NCBI GenBank assembly: GCA_023897205.1 | Contig: JAHWDD010000001.1 | Coordinates: 7,750,001 to 7,814,000, forward strand | Length of the DNA stretch: 64,000 nucleotides | Direction: 5' to 3' | From: Exophiala sp. HKRS030 | Lineage: Eukaryota > Ascomycota > Eurotiomycetes > Chaetothyriales > Herpotrichiellaceae | In this document: positions 41,601 through 53,008 of the stretch, in pieces | Layout: every line of letters begins with the position of its first letter | How positions within the stretch are numbered: position 1 is the stretch's first letter | Made by a program: the position numbers and the translations under genes | The notes under the pieces: model-generated | Database searches by the model: none | The model's input: only the letters and a program-made list of their open reading frames with translations | What the model was told of the DNA's origin: nothing

Positions 41601-42961
41601 GTTGTGGAATTAGGCGGGAAGGAAGGGAGTGGGAGGAGGGGGGGGGATAGGAATGTTGGGGAAACTGGTGGGTTTTAATTCTCGTCGTTGTGCTTCGAGT
41701 GTGGCTATGTGCTTGTGTATATACATGTATATATACATATGCATGTGTATGTGTATATGTATATGCATTTGGATTTGCATGTGTATATATATGTGTATGG
41801 CCCTGTACGTGTACGTGTACGTGTATGTATGGCTATGGATCTTCATGTTTGGTACGTGGGTTTAGGAACAACATCATAATTTCCTTATGGAGAGGGATTC
41901 TTCCGTGGTCGTCTAAGCTAGCCATGGACAGACGAGGGTAGTGAGCCAAGGCTGTTCTTCTAACTATATAGTTAGAGACGCTACGAGTGGTGTGTAGATC
42001 GATCCATGCTGATCGGGCCTTTGCCGCTTCACGTTTGGCAGATAGGATCGATATATTCGTGTTTCGAAAGTGTTCTAGCTCGGTGCACTGGGAAGGCTAA
42101 CCTTGTTCCAAATGTAGGGAATATTATGTATAGTGGTTCGGGTCTACAGCTATAGTGTCCGATTGTGATAGCAAAGGAGGTCGCCAGAGTGTAGAATATG
42201 CGTGTACTAATTTCCCTTGAACCATTATTGAGACCTTTACGTCATTGGATTGTGCCGGGGAAAGCGTTCGTGCTACGGCAACTGGCAAACAATATACATA
42301 TGCTATTTTCTTGGTCGCAGTTCTTACGAACAACCTCATCTATTTCTCAGAGTCCGGTGAAGCTTCTAATCTGTGGATTGACCCTATTGTGGGCATAGCT
42401 ATCAGGGCGAGACAGTATGCCAAAGCATTGTGTTGTCGAGTCTCTTATTCGGATATCTCGAGTGCCAACACTATTTCGCTAAGACCGATACCACTTGTGA
42501 TCAGTCGTTGCTTGCTCAGGGCATGTTATAAGCTCAATGTGTCATCAAAGGCGCCTAGATTGGGACGCCGTTGGTCCATACGACTTGCAGAGACGGATGG
42601 TCTGCCTGCTGGGAAACCAGTTGCGATATGCATCATTGCTTCGTACCAGTGCCCCGAAAATCTGGCCGAAAGATGTAGCATCAGTCCAGCAGCGGATGAG
42701 TCTCGAGTCGGAGCGAGCTGAGGGGAGAACCAAGCTGCTGTCGTCGCGGCTTCCTAAGGTTCATGCCCCACACAACCTGTCTGAAAGACGAGAGCCGATG
42801 TAGATCTTGGTCTCCTGCACATCCTACCGGACTGAGGCGGAATCTTCGTTCTACGGTCCAACGGTGGCAATAATCACACCTTGAATTCCGATAGTCTTGA
42901 AGATTTTTATGGTTTGGATGATGATAACGATCCATGCCGAGTGGAATCGAGATATGTCAGA
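41601..42961. other. Convergent intergenic region, TATG/GTAC low complexity
   Basis: About 1.4 kb between convergent genes. From about 41697 to 41835 the DNA alternates purine and pyrimidine (TGTATATACATGTATATAT, GTACGTGTACGTGTACGTG). This region could adopt cruciform or Z-type structures. ORFs at 42245-42803 match nothing I know. Confidence 0.5.
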
Positions 42962-44532
42962 TCAAGGGCTATCTGCAAGCGCAACTGCAACAGCGGCGCC
43001 AAAAACAGCGGCTTCATCAGTTGGCTCTAGCACAATCTTCTCCGGGATCGAACCTGGTCGTCCAGAGGATGCAGTTTCGATCATATCTCTAATGAACTCC
43101 TCGCATCTGTCCTTAAAACCAGGATATCGCAGGATAACGCTTCCATTACAAGCAACAGATGTTTTCGGAGTACCGTGGGGCGTGGTTGGGTATATATCTG
43201 TATCCTTCTGCAATGCCCATAAAGCGTGAACTGACACTGCCATGTAGGCAGAAGCACGAAAGGAGATTGAGATGGCAGCTTCACGGAGAAATCTAACTTC
43301 CTCCTCCGAAGGGAGAGACGGCAGTCGAAATATGGTTTTAATCATAGAAGCTGCTTCGGCAAGATGAAGTGAATTATCCTGTTCAAGCTTGACCAAGATC
43401 TCGGTATCCAAGGAGTATCGGTCATGCAAAGCTTTGGGCAGGGTACCATTGAAAAGCTCACCAGTCTCAACGGCTTCTACGATGATCAGGCGAAGGATTT
43501 CACCAAGATATCGGCCGCTGACCATGTATTCGAGGGGTTGAAAATCCGGCATGTGATGTTGTTTGTTTAGTGTCTCGTCCCAACGAGTCTCTGGTAATAT
43601 CGATTTCCCGAACATGGACAATTCAGTATTGGTGATGACTTTGTCTGCCTTCTGGAACCATGCTGGATCTCGAGTTCCAAACTTTGATTTGCCCATGGCG
43701 GACACGGGCAGATAAGCAGCAGCATTTGTGCCGGTTCCGAGAATCAGGCCCATGGATGTGGTAGGATCTAGGTAAGCCTGTGAGAGTAGGGTGGCAGAGG
43801 AGTCGTTCAGGATAGCATCAACACGGACTCTGAGGTTCCGTCGGGTGCAAGCAGATTCGAGTAGCTCGCCTAGATCTTTTCCAAGAGTATCTTCATGACA
43901 AGCAAAGCCCTTGCCCATTCCCTGGATCTTACCACCACGGTGACTGGTTTGTTCAACTGGGAAGCTCCAGGCTAGTCCCATGGGGACTATTTGATCCGAA
44001 TAGTACAAAGCCTTCTCCTGCTGTAACATTGCCTCTATTCTACCAGCCATCCAGTCGAAGAATTGGGTCGAAGGTAATTTTCGAATGGGTTCGTCAATCT
44101 TGGAAGTAGCGATGTGCTTGATGATCATAGGACTTTGTTGTCGGCTATCTCGGCCACGCAATTCGACCAAGGCGACACGAAAGGTCGAGCCACCGACATC
44201 AAGTGCGATGTAGGTTCCCTTTTCCTCACCAGTGGGCAGAGTGTGACAGAATGATGGTAACATACAGGCTTGGCTATCCTGAAGTTTGGCCTTGTACTGA
44301 ACGCGTAGGGCAGAGGACATTGAGAGCATTCGGCGCATCGTGCAAGGGACCTGAATAATCGCATAATCTCGTCTTTGAGGGAGTCGAGAGAATGAAACGA
44401 GGGTGTGGAGTCGTTGACGGTGACGGAATCTTTCGACTTGGGTGAAAGAGGCATGGCTTTCAGTGTCGAGGGAAACAACAGCATAGCTGCTAGGTGTCGC
44501 AGTATCCTGCGGAAGAAGTCGAGGAGTGTCAT
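42962..44532 (-). CDS. Hexokinase-like protein (HxkC/XprF type), N-terminal frame break
   Basis: The body encodes a hexokinase fold with ALDVGGSTFRVALVEL, LAWSFPVEQTS, ILNDSSATLLSQAY (catalytic-type Asp kept), LILGTGTNAA, MFGKSILPETRWDE and SGRYLGEILRLI. These are the altered motifs of the Aspergillus HxkC/XprF group, regulatory hexokinase-like proteins not thought to be normal sugar kinases. The natural N-terminus (ATG at 44532) reads MTLLDFFRRILRHLAAMLLF, a hydrophobic/basic leader fitting mitochondrial outer-membrane anchoring as reported for HxkC. It continues to SLKDEIMRLF in a different frame from the body. One extra C at 44346-44351 joins them as LFRSPCTMRRML and gives 523 residues. 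No AG lies in the gap, so an intron cannot explain it. An in-frame extension to 44566 reads nonsense. Confidence 0.8.
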
Positions 44533-47500
44533 GATGGAAGACTGAGGGTTGTGTTGGAGGTTGCACCCCGGGTAAGAGAGAGAGTTCAACAAAGTTGATC
44601 TTGGGTGCAGAGAGGACGAGGAATGGTCATATTGAAGGTATTTTGTTTTGTGCAAGGGAGCACAAGAAGGTATCGGGACTTGGAAGAATTCAGAGGATGA
44701 GAAGAGAGGGACAGAGTCGCGGTGACATGGTCAATGGAGTGGATAGATGAGTGGTAGAGAGAAGAGTGACAGAGGAGTCAGTGGTGGTAATGTTGACGGT
44801 GGTGGCAGTAGCATACCATGACTAGGGTCGAGAAGGGAGGATGGAGTTCAAGAGTCAAGTCAAAGAATCATGACCCGAAGGCTTGGATGATTTTCCAGTG
44901 CTACAATACTGGAGTATCAATGGAATTGACTGGTGACTGGTGACTGATTTGAGAGTGTGAGGGTATGAGGGCATGAGGATATGCAAGGGTTGAGATCCAG
45001 CGTGCCCGTGGAAAATAGTGACTGTCCCAAGATGGTTTAGGGAAGGATGTCAACGGATGCAGGTGGCATCTCGTCAACGTCGATGCAGGTCACTTTGGGA
45101 GGTGGAGTCTTCGAGTCAGTGGCTCCCTGGAGGTTGGGTACCGTGGGTACCTATTACATGGGCACTAGGTAGCTTCCGCAGGTGTCGAGGCAGCCCAAGG
45201 CGCCCGGAGCCTACCTCCACTGTAGTTACTCTACAGCCTAAGGTCCAGATGCTTGAACTCCAAGGACTTGCGGCTTGTGCCTGAGCGGAGTTGGCCTAAC
45301 TCCTGCCAGCACGTACCAGGTACCTCTGTAATTTGGATGCTACCACTTTGAATACCACCCAGCTCCTTGATACCCAGTCTACTAATCAATCGTTGAGAGG
45401 TAAAGGTCTGTCTGCTTAGCATGTTTCCATCTTTGACTCCTTCAGAACTTTGCCCATTCACAATTCACCATGGCAGATACTTACTTTGTCCATAGTCCGT
45501 AGCAGTAGAGCGCAAGTCAAGGAGGGGGTGGCGGGGGCTCCGGCCAAGGACACCCTGGGGCACAAAACTAAGCAGGCCATGTGGTAATGGCGATGCTAAG
45601 TTGTAACTACGGAGTACGGAGTAGTACTGTAGTTAGTCGAGACCTCGTGGATCTCTGTCAAGTACCAAGCAACTTGCAAAGTGACACTGGACAGTTACGT
45701 TGTAACATTGGATGTACTCCATACTGGGTACGCTGTAGATGCAATCGGCGAAATGGGTCGAGTAGTGCGGTGCGTTTATTTTCTGATGTTACATTTCAGA
45801 TCGCCCACTCATCTTCAGTTTTCAGCCAATAATGACACCCTCCTAGGTGCCCTCTGTGCCTCGCTTTGTTGATCCTCTGGCTTGCTGCCTATCATCTCCC
45901 GTGATCTTCCATGTGGTGTTTCCATCCCAAGTGTGAATCGCTCCTTCCCTCTGTCAGATTGCCAAGTAAGTGTGAGCTCAGTGCAGGCAAGTACGAGGAG
46001 TAGACGGTCACGTGCCTGCGCTCTTCTGGAGCCTGCGCAACAAATGTTTGCAATCAATTTGTCGGTGTTTTCCGGCCTACGGATCTGTCCTCTAACTACT
46101 CTTGGACCGCCGCCTTCCACCACATTCAAGACTCTTTGAACGACACTCGCACGATTGCAAAATACACAATGTCACAGAACATCTCTTCGACACCGTCTGA
46201 CTACGCCACGCCTCCCGAGAGTCGCAAGGTGTCCACGGCTGGCTCTTCGCATCTACCTGCTCACTTGCCCGGCAAAGAACGGTAAGAATCCAGAGACAAC
46301 GAACTCATCTAAACTCGTCAAGGGGCCCAAATTGACAAATGAAGAACTGGTCCTGTGAGGTCGTCCACCTTCTGGTAGTTGCTCTGCAAACACAACAATG
46401 AGTTTTGGCAAGCATGTTCGTGCAAAACCATCAGTAGGTTACCAGGTAGGTATCAGACTTGGGCACTTACAGTAATTCCCCGAGTTCTAGTCGTTTGAGA
46501 CAATGCGCTTTGTAGGTTACACCTTGTCTCGATATGTTTCATATTGACCATCAAGTCTCCAGTTCCCATCTTCCGAATTGCCTTTTCCCTCCAACTTCGG
46601 ATGACGACCCCATTATGATGACATATCATGAAGATCAGGAGTCATTCGGTTTCGGACTACTTGCAGGATGGCGTTGAGCATGGAGATTCGCACCCTCGTT
46701 GACTGCGTGTGTGGCAGAAGTTAGGATCAAGAGGATTCCCCCCAACTGCTGGCACGCAGCATTCGTGCCGACCAGCGAGAGAACATCCCATGACGAGTTT
46801 ACTCAGTGTGGGACCATAGTAGGTGCACGAATTTGGACGTCACGGATGTATAAATTATTTTCGAGGTCCTAAAGGTTCTATTTGAGGTTAAGGATGACAG
46901 CTGACAGCTTGACATATTGACAGTCCAGGGACCATTGCAATGTACGGATACAGCCTCGGATGGACACCCTGGAGATTAGTCGCGTGATCCGTCACGTAGG
47001 GCAGAAATGGATCCTGAATCCTGTGCCAAAACAGCCATTTGATAGAGGTACACAGGACTTGGAAAAGTATAAGTGGATGCAAACGTGGCGAACCATTATC
47101 TGTGTCCTGCAAGATGGCCACTGAGGGCTGGGCCCTACTTGACATGATGATCATTTTTACTGCAACTTGCACACCGGTGATTATTAAAGCAGATGTTGAA
47201 TGTAGGGCTGCCTGTTGGCCGAGCTGTGCTGGTGCTTGACCGCCAGCTGGAAGCATGGAAATGCATGCGTGGCCAGCATATGACCTGCAGATCATTTCGG
47301 CAAGTCGCGTACCTCAGCTGTAATTTGTAGCTATTCTTGTGCCAACGCAAGCAGCCAGGTTGACACAGAATCACGCAAGGACAAGGAGTATCATACGAGG
47401 ATGCGAAGCCCATTTCGCTACGCTTCAAGCACGAGAATCAATCTCGAGACCAGGAGTCCCTGGACGGCGACTTGAGAAGTAGAGGCCACTAACTATCTAG

Positions 47501-49790
47501 GTACATGGTAGTTAGCTACTTCAGGCACTCCTCGGTACCCAAGATAGGGGGCCACGGGGGCCGCGGGAGGTTACTGGAGTGAAGTGATTAGTATGTACTG
47601 TACCTCTGGAAACCGCAAGGTGTTGTAGATGTCCTTCAGAGTATTCATGCAAGTTAGAGACTGAATACTCCTTGGTTCTTGCCTGGCTCCTCTGTGCTTC
47701 ACGCTTGGATCTTGAGTGTACCCCGTAAAGACATGAACCTCTTACCAAGCTACCACCTCGATGGTTTCAATCTTCGGGGAGGAAATGGTCAGAGTTCGGC
47801 AATCATAACCCCTGCAGCAAGGCCCAATCCCGATGACGCCACCAAGCAAGCCAGGGACGCCTCCGTCTCCGCGCCCAGGGCAGCTGTAGTCAGTTAAGTA
47901 CGGAGTAGAATTTGACTATGGACAGTTCGTAGGCTAAAGGAGTCACGAGGGGTCTAACCAAGGGGCTCCTTAGGCTTACTTCTGGACTCTTTAGTACCTA
48001 CTAGGTGCCTACTACATTAGAACTTAGTATCTTCTATATTGATTCGACTATCGACCGTCGTCAGACTTGTCACTCCAGACTTTTCTAGTTGATCTCTAGC
48101 ACCTATTCTAGTCCGTAGTACTCTTGCAAAGTTGCGACTCGTCAAACGCTCTAACTTCCCTAAGTACATAGACCCGTATCCGGGCATCCCCGCGAAGCTC
48201 TAACTAGCTCACCCAGTCTATCAAACAAAAATCACCATGACTGGCCCTTAACGTACCTGAGGATCCCAGCCGGGAGACTTTGTTTCGAACCTCCAAGTCA
48301 GCAGCAGAAGACTTTTTCGGAAATGCCTGTTTGTACTAGACAGTATGTAAGCCATGACAACTAGGTATCCTTGCAACAATGTTTGTCGGAGAAGCGAGCA
48401 GTCCACTTTTCAGACCGGGTTTGCAAAATTAACCACGGGGTGGCTCACCTGAGAGAACTGCTGGACTTCAAGTCTCTGACTGAGGTGACCCGTGCGTGCC
48501 GTCGCCCCAAATTCCCCGATCCCAGAATGCTGCCGGCTTGGCATTATTTTTACTCTTCCTGAATGTACGGAGTAGTGGACGTAATACAATCCAAGCCAAA
48601 TCTACAAGTGCGGTCAGTCATGAACACAATGTTTGGCGGCTTAAGCTAATTTCCATCTCAAACGCGTGAGTGAACTTGGCTTTGTGTTTATTTCTGCCGT
48701 GGCCGTTGTCGTAGGCTGCAGCATGCAGGCTGCATGCCGCAACACGGTTTCAAAATCCGCGTGGCTCGGCGGATGCAGATTGGCGGGTTTGCGCCTGCCC
48801 CCAATGCCCCAAACCAATCGCAGCCACTTGCAGCCACTTGCAGCCCCGTCCCTAGGCTCCTGCCCTAAGGCTAATTCCCTGCTGGAAAAACAACCGATCT
48901 TAGCCATTCATCGCGTCCGGATCACATGCATTAGTGATTTGACTTTTCCACAATGACACAATTCCACCACCATCGACGATTTTTATCCGTTGGCTTCAAC
49001 TTGGTCCAGGATACTAGTTGAAAGAGGACTATCTAGCATCTAATAGACTGATACCTAGGTACCAAGTTGGTCTAGATACCGTCCTAAGTAGACGGGAGTG
49101 CACCGTCATCTGTGAGATCGATCCAAGCGGCATCAAGCCGACCAGAGGGAAAGGTGGTTCCTACGAAGAAGCGGAACGGAGTGGAAGGAGCAGATCTGCC
49201 ACATTGGCAACTGCCACCCAATGCCCTTCCAGCCGTACCTTCCTGAATCCTCGTGGAACCTCTTTCCCCCAGCTGCCCCCCTCTCTTCCCGGAAGCTACT
49301 TTCCACTTTGCTCGTGTTATAATATCCGCCTATCCTCGGATTCGTCAACCATGCAAGCCACTCCCCTGCTTGGTGCACTGTCCATGGTCCATCTGCCACA
49401 CGCCTCCTGTCGTATACTTTCAAGCATTATCCTCGTCCTGTAATCAACAGAGATTTGCGTTTTCACGTCAATACTTTGTCTTTGTCTTTGTCCTTTTCCG
49501 ACCTCTCCTAACCACTCACACCTTCACTCCTACCCCAGGTTCTCCCTTGTACTGTGACCAGAATGAATCGACTCTCAACATATTCTCAGTTCCTACAACA
49601 CCTGAGTCCCTCTTCTATTCCAGACTAGAACACTGTCCTCCTGCCAACAACATTCCCAGCGTCGTCTCAAATCCCGCTCCGACTACTTAATCATCTTCAA
49701 CCTCTTGACGTATCGGGATCTGCCTCTGACACCAGTTACCCACGGGTACACGCGGCACTGTCAGGTCAATGCTCAACCACATCTAGAACC
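44533..49790. other. Gene-poor region of about 5.2 kb
   Basis: No ORF here has recognisable coding character. Words such as CGGAGTACGGAGTAGTACTG (45608), GGTACCTATTACATGGGCACTAGGTAG (near 45145-45172) and GTACCTACTAGGTGCCTACTAC (47994) recur. One short start-plus-donor candidate lies at 46169. The last 800 bp are pyrimidine-rich with short upstream ORFs, fitting a long 5' leader for the gene at 49791. Confidence 0.5.
46169..46373 (+). CDS. Very tentative small spliced ORF
   Basis: An ATG at 46169 opens a Ser/Pro-rich reading frame (MSQNISSTPSDYATPPES...) that runs about 37 codons to a good GTAAGA donor. Using the AAG acceptor at about 46341-46343, after a TTGAC branch-like word, it closes with a stop near 46373, giving about 48 residues. 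The composition is fungal-like, but nothing supports a gene beyond the start, donor and codon look. Confidence 0.15.
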
Positions 49791-51761
49791 ATGGAATCGC
49801 GACTTCGCAAGTTTTTGTCTCCAAGACGCATCAAAACCCCAGTCGAAAATCCTAACAATACCGAATTCGACTTGCGCACTACTACACCGTCTACTGAATC
49901 CGCTGTGGCCCAGCCTCAACGTCGACTACCGGACCTTATCAATAGCGCCCTCAGACGCCCTTCAACCGCGAAGCGAAAGGATGGCGGGACACGTGAAGTT
50001 CGCTCTTTGTCCTACGACTCAACCGTGGCTGGTCCACTTCCTGAGTTGGGAGACAAGCCCCAACGAGGCAATGGCCCTGTGAAGCTACAAACAAGTCGCC
50101 GCCTGAGTTCTGGTGAACTTCTCGTTACTCAACAAGACTATGATCGAACCTTGGAAGATATCCGTCAAGGTGATTTTATTCTCGGTGGGAAGGAAAAGAG
50201 ATCATCCCGCCAACATGTCGAACGGGGACCGACCTCAGACCCTTCCAGAATCAAGTTCATTTCTACAGCCCCAAATTCACCCGGCATCCAGTCCACTTTC
50301 CCCAATCCAATATGGATTCCTCCCTTCACCACCAGTAACGGCCAAAGCTCTCCACGTATCGCGATCCAAGCTTATGGAACCGATCCAGATTCATCAGGGC
50401 CTTATTCTTCTGCTGAAACAAACTTGCCCCCTTTCGGTTCAGGTGGTCTAGTACCTGATGCACGCGCCTTCAGACCGATCTCCCCGGGCTCGTCTCCCCG
50501 GCCAATGACCTCTACCGCATCTCTGTACAGTAAACAGGAAGAGCAGAACCCGACCCTTCAAGCTCTTTGGAAGGCCGAATATAGCCAGTTGATGTCAATC
50601 TATAGTCATCGCGCTGAGGCAACCAATCACGACGCTCCGCTTCGATCTCCCGGACGGCCAACATTCAGAGAAGATGAGCGCTTACAGGGCGAGAGACGAA
50701 TTCTATCGGATTTATCAAACACCTCAACAACCTACTCAATTGTAGATGAGTCGGACTCTTCTTCTAATGTCAGGCATTCGACGTTGTCATCAAGTGGTGC
50801 GTCTTCGTCGTACATGACCCATACAGGCGCTCCAGAAGACTACTCAACACCAAGAGAAGATATCAGAAGGATTGTTGAAGATATGCGGATGAATTATCTG
50901 AATGCCATAGAGGCTCAGACTCCGCCCCTGAAACCCTTGCCCGACATTCCAACCCAGAAACCGAGGTCTAAAAAGCCCCCTCGGTCGTTAACGTCAAGAA
51001 CGTCGGTCGAGAGTGGACTACATTCCATCAACCGACAGTCAGGATCTTCGCGGATCAAATCTTGGCAATCAACTAGCTCTTCCCACGCTGTGAATACACC
51101 AAGAACCTCGATTTCTTCTCCTCCAGGTAAACAAAGCAGTAAACGCCAGAGCTTGGGCAACAGTAGGCGGACCTCAGCTCAAGCTGCTGCGGGAATCTCC
51201 ACTTTGCCAGCTATTGAAGCAAGCCCTAGGAAGACTCGCCGCTCAGGTGAAGATATCGGTCTGAAAAGAGCAGACTCGACTACACTGGGGTCAATGGAGA
51301 AAAGTCTGGTGATATTGACGAATCGTGGATCGAATGCATCTTCTCAGCCGACAATCGCCTCGACACCTACTTTGATTCATTCTTCGGATTCGGATAATGG
51401 ATCTACGATGGACGAATGTCCTCCATCACCAAAGTTCGAACCATCTTCCATCCTAGAGGTGGAAAAGAACGGGATCAGCGACGTTCCCAGCCTGCCTGCG
51501 ACCACATCTTCGTGGCACATTGAAGCTGAACGGTTGTTTGCCGATGCAGACCACGAGGCTGATATATCGGTCGACATCGATGACTTTGAAGCGCTTTGCA
51601 ATGATTTGTTCAAGTCGTCGGAACCTGTCAGACTCCCATGTGTGGAGGTGGCTCGTGGTGAGGCTGACCTTGTATCGGCTTCTGATGTACCTGATAACAT
51701 CTCGCCAAATTCGCCAAACTTGAAAGGTCTGGGACTTTTGGGCATGGCGGCACTGTCCTGA
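49791..51761 (+). CDS. Ser-rich, mostly disordered hypothetical protein
   Basis: A single exon of 656 residues. It begins with a basic MESRLRKFLSPRRIKTP and is dominated by Ser, Thr, Pro and Arg, with many SP/TP and RRxS-type sites that suggest phosphorylation. Ordered islands are QNPTLQALWKAEYSQLMSIY (about 258-277), IRRIVEDMRMNYLNAIEA (about 364-381) and a C-terminal acidic helix DIDDFEALCNDLFKSS (about 605-620). These look like the conserved parts of a Pezizomycotina-only family of unknown function; I cannot name it. The leader is long and contains several short ORFs (for example 49253-49690 and 49705-50082), so translation may be controlled upstream (inference). Confidence 0.78.
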   Translation: MESRLRKFLSPRRIKTPVENPNNTEFDLRTTTPSTESAVAQPQRRLPDLINSALRRPSTAKRKDGGTREVRSLSYDSTVAGPLPELGDKPQRGNGPVKLQTSRRLSSGELLVTQQDYDRTLEDIRQGDFILGGKEKRSSRQHVERGPTSDPSRIKFISTAPNSPGIQSTFPNPIWIPPFTTSNGQSSPRIAIQAYGTDPDSSGPYSSAETNLPPFGSGGLVPDARAFRPISPGSSPRPMTSTASLYSKQEEQNPTLQALWKAEYSQLMSIYSHRAEATNHDAPLRSPGRPTFREDERLQGERRILSDLSNTSTTYSIVDESDSSSNVRHSTLSSSGASSSYMTHTGAPEDYSTPREDIRRIVEDMRMNYLNAIEAQTPPLKPLPDIPTQKPRSKKPPRSLTSRTSVESGLHSINRQSGSSRIKSWQSTSSSHAVNTPRTSISSPPGKQSSKRQSLGNSRRTSAQAAAGISTLPAIEASPRKTRRSGEDIGLKRADSTTLGSMEKSLVILTNRGSNASSQPTIASTPTLIHSSDSDNGSTMDECPPSPKFEPSSILEVEKNGISDVPSLPATTSSWHIEAERLFADADHEADISVDIDDFEALCNDLFKSSEPVRLPCVEVARGEADLVSASDVPDNISPNSPNLKGLGLLGMAALS

Positions 51762-52271
51762 CTACCACGAAATGAAGCTGGAGCTTCAGGGTTGGTTCTT
51801 GTTATTCTACAAGTTATATTTTATGTCTCTGTGTTGATACTATATTATGCCGGTCACGACCTTATGCCAGTACACATTTTCTTGACTTTAAGGGTTGGCC
51901 GATGAAATGATCAAGGACTGGAAGCTTTTTCCTGGTATGGGAGGTCATGGAATGGAGGAGGGATGGAGGTTGTCTTTTTGTGTATGTGAACATGTTTCAG
52001 ATATTTCAAACGGCGCATCTTGAGGGAGAAAGTAGTCAAAACATCCTGGCAACACCGACAGAAGTTTGCACTGCGAGACGATTTACGGCTTATGAAAATT
52101 CTATTACTAGACGCTTATAGAATTCCACCCATGCCCGCATGTGGCACATCAATCTTGATTTGTGATTTACTCCACTGAACCTTGCTTCGCCGTCGCCTTT
52201 TTCGTCTATTATGTTCGAATACCTAACGCATTTGAAATTGATCATTACTCGTCTTCCTCCGGAGCTCAGAC
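51762..52271. other. Convergent intergenic region, 3' UTRs
   Basis: About 0.5 kb between the convergent genes at 49791-51761 and URA5. It has T-rich stretches and AATAAT-like words consistent with 3' ends. No gene. Confidence 0.5.
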
Positions 52272-53008
52272 TCAATCCTGGCTGCCATACTTCTCACGAT
52301 AAGCGTTCATAAGCTCCAGTTCCTTTGGTCCAGCACCATTAATTTTACCGGCCTGAACCGCCTCAATCAAGTCATCGAACTTGAGCACCGCGCGGACGGG
52401 GACTCCCAATTCATCCTCGGCGACCTTCATGGCACTTCTAGGCTCGGCGTCACTAACCCTCTCCTGCCTCGTCAACAACAAGACCACACCGACGACCTCT
52501 CCACCCTGCGCCTGGATGATCTGCACAGCCTCGCGCAACGCGGTGCCCGCAGTCATGACATCGTCGATGACAACCACACGCTTTCCCTTCAACGGGGCGC
52601 CGACAATCGTACCCCCCTCGCCATGGTCCTTTGCCTCCTTGCGGTTGAACGCGTACGACACACCCGCGAACTGCTTGCCGCTGAACTCCAGCTCGCGCAC
52701 CACGATCGCGCTCAGCGGAATGCCCTTGTACGCCGGCCCGAACAGGATGTCGAAGTGTGGCGTCAGCGACCCATCCGCCGCAGACCCGGCTTCTTCCGTG
52801 CCCAGCGGCAATGAGAATGGCGGCGCCGTCAACACCGACGCGTACGCTCGTGCAAGTGCCCCAGCAGCGGCGCCGTGTGCAGCAGTGACGATGTGAAGAA
52901 GTATGGTGACGTCCGGCCGGATTTCAGCGTGTACGACCCGAAGCTGAGCACTGAGGCTTCCAGGAGGAGTGGGAGGAGTGTCGTTTTGTATGATTCGTCG
53001 AATGCCAT
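52272..53008 (-). CDS. URA5: Orotate phosphoribosyltransferase, one-base frame break
   Basis: Catalyses orotate plus PRPP to OMP, the fifth step of pyrimidine synthesis. From the ATG at 53008 the protein reads [32 protein letters not shown], then [11 protein letters not shown]. The body continues in another frame with [44 protein letters not shown] and the PRPP-binding [13 protein letters not shown]. The switch falls in a four-C run (four G on the coding strand) at 52859-52862. One more base gives a continuous 245 residues, the normal length. There is no AG in the right place for an intron. A truncated start within the body would lose the KSGR/SPYFF part of the active site. Probably an intact gene with an assembly error. 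Confidence 0.88.

Noticed and set aside
44346..44400. 54-nt intron from GTCCCT to TTCAG in the hexokinase-like gene
   Set aside because: The phases do not match: phase 2 on the left, while the body needs phase 0.
48260..48300. Possible tRNA box B (GGTTCGAAAC on the minus strand)
   Set aside because: No matching T-stem, acceptor stem or box A could be paired around it.
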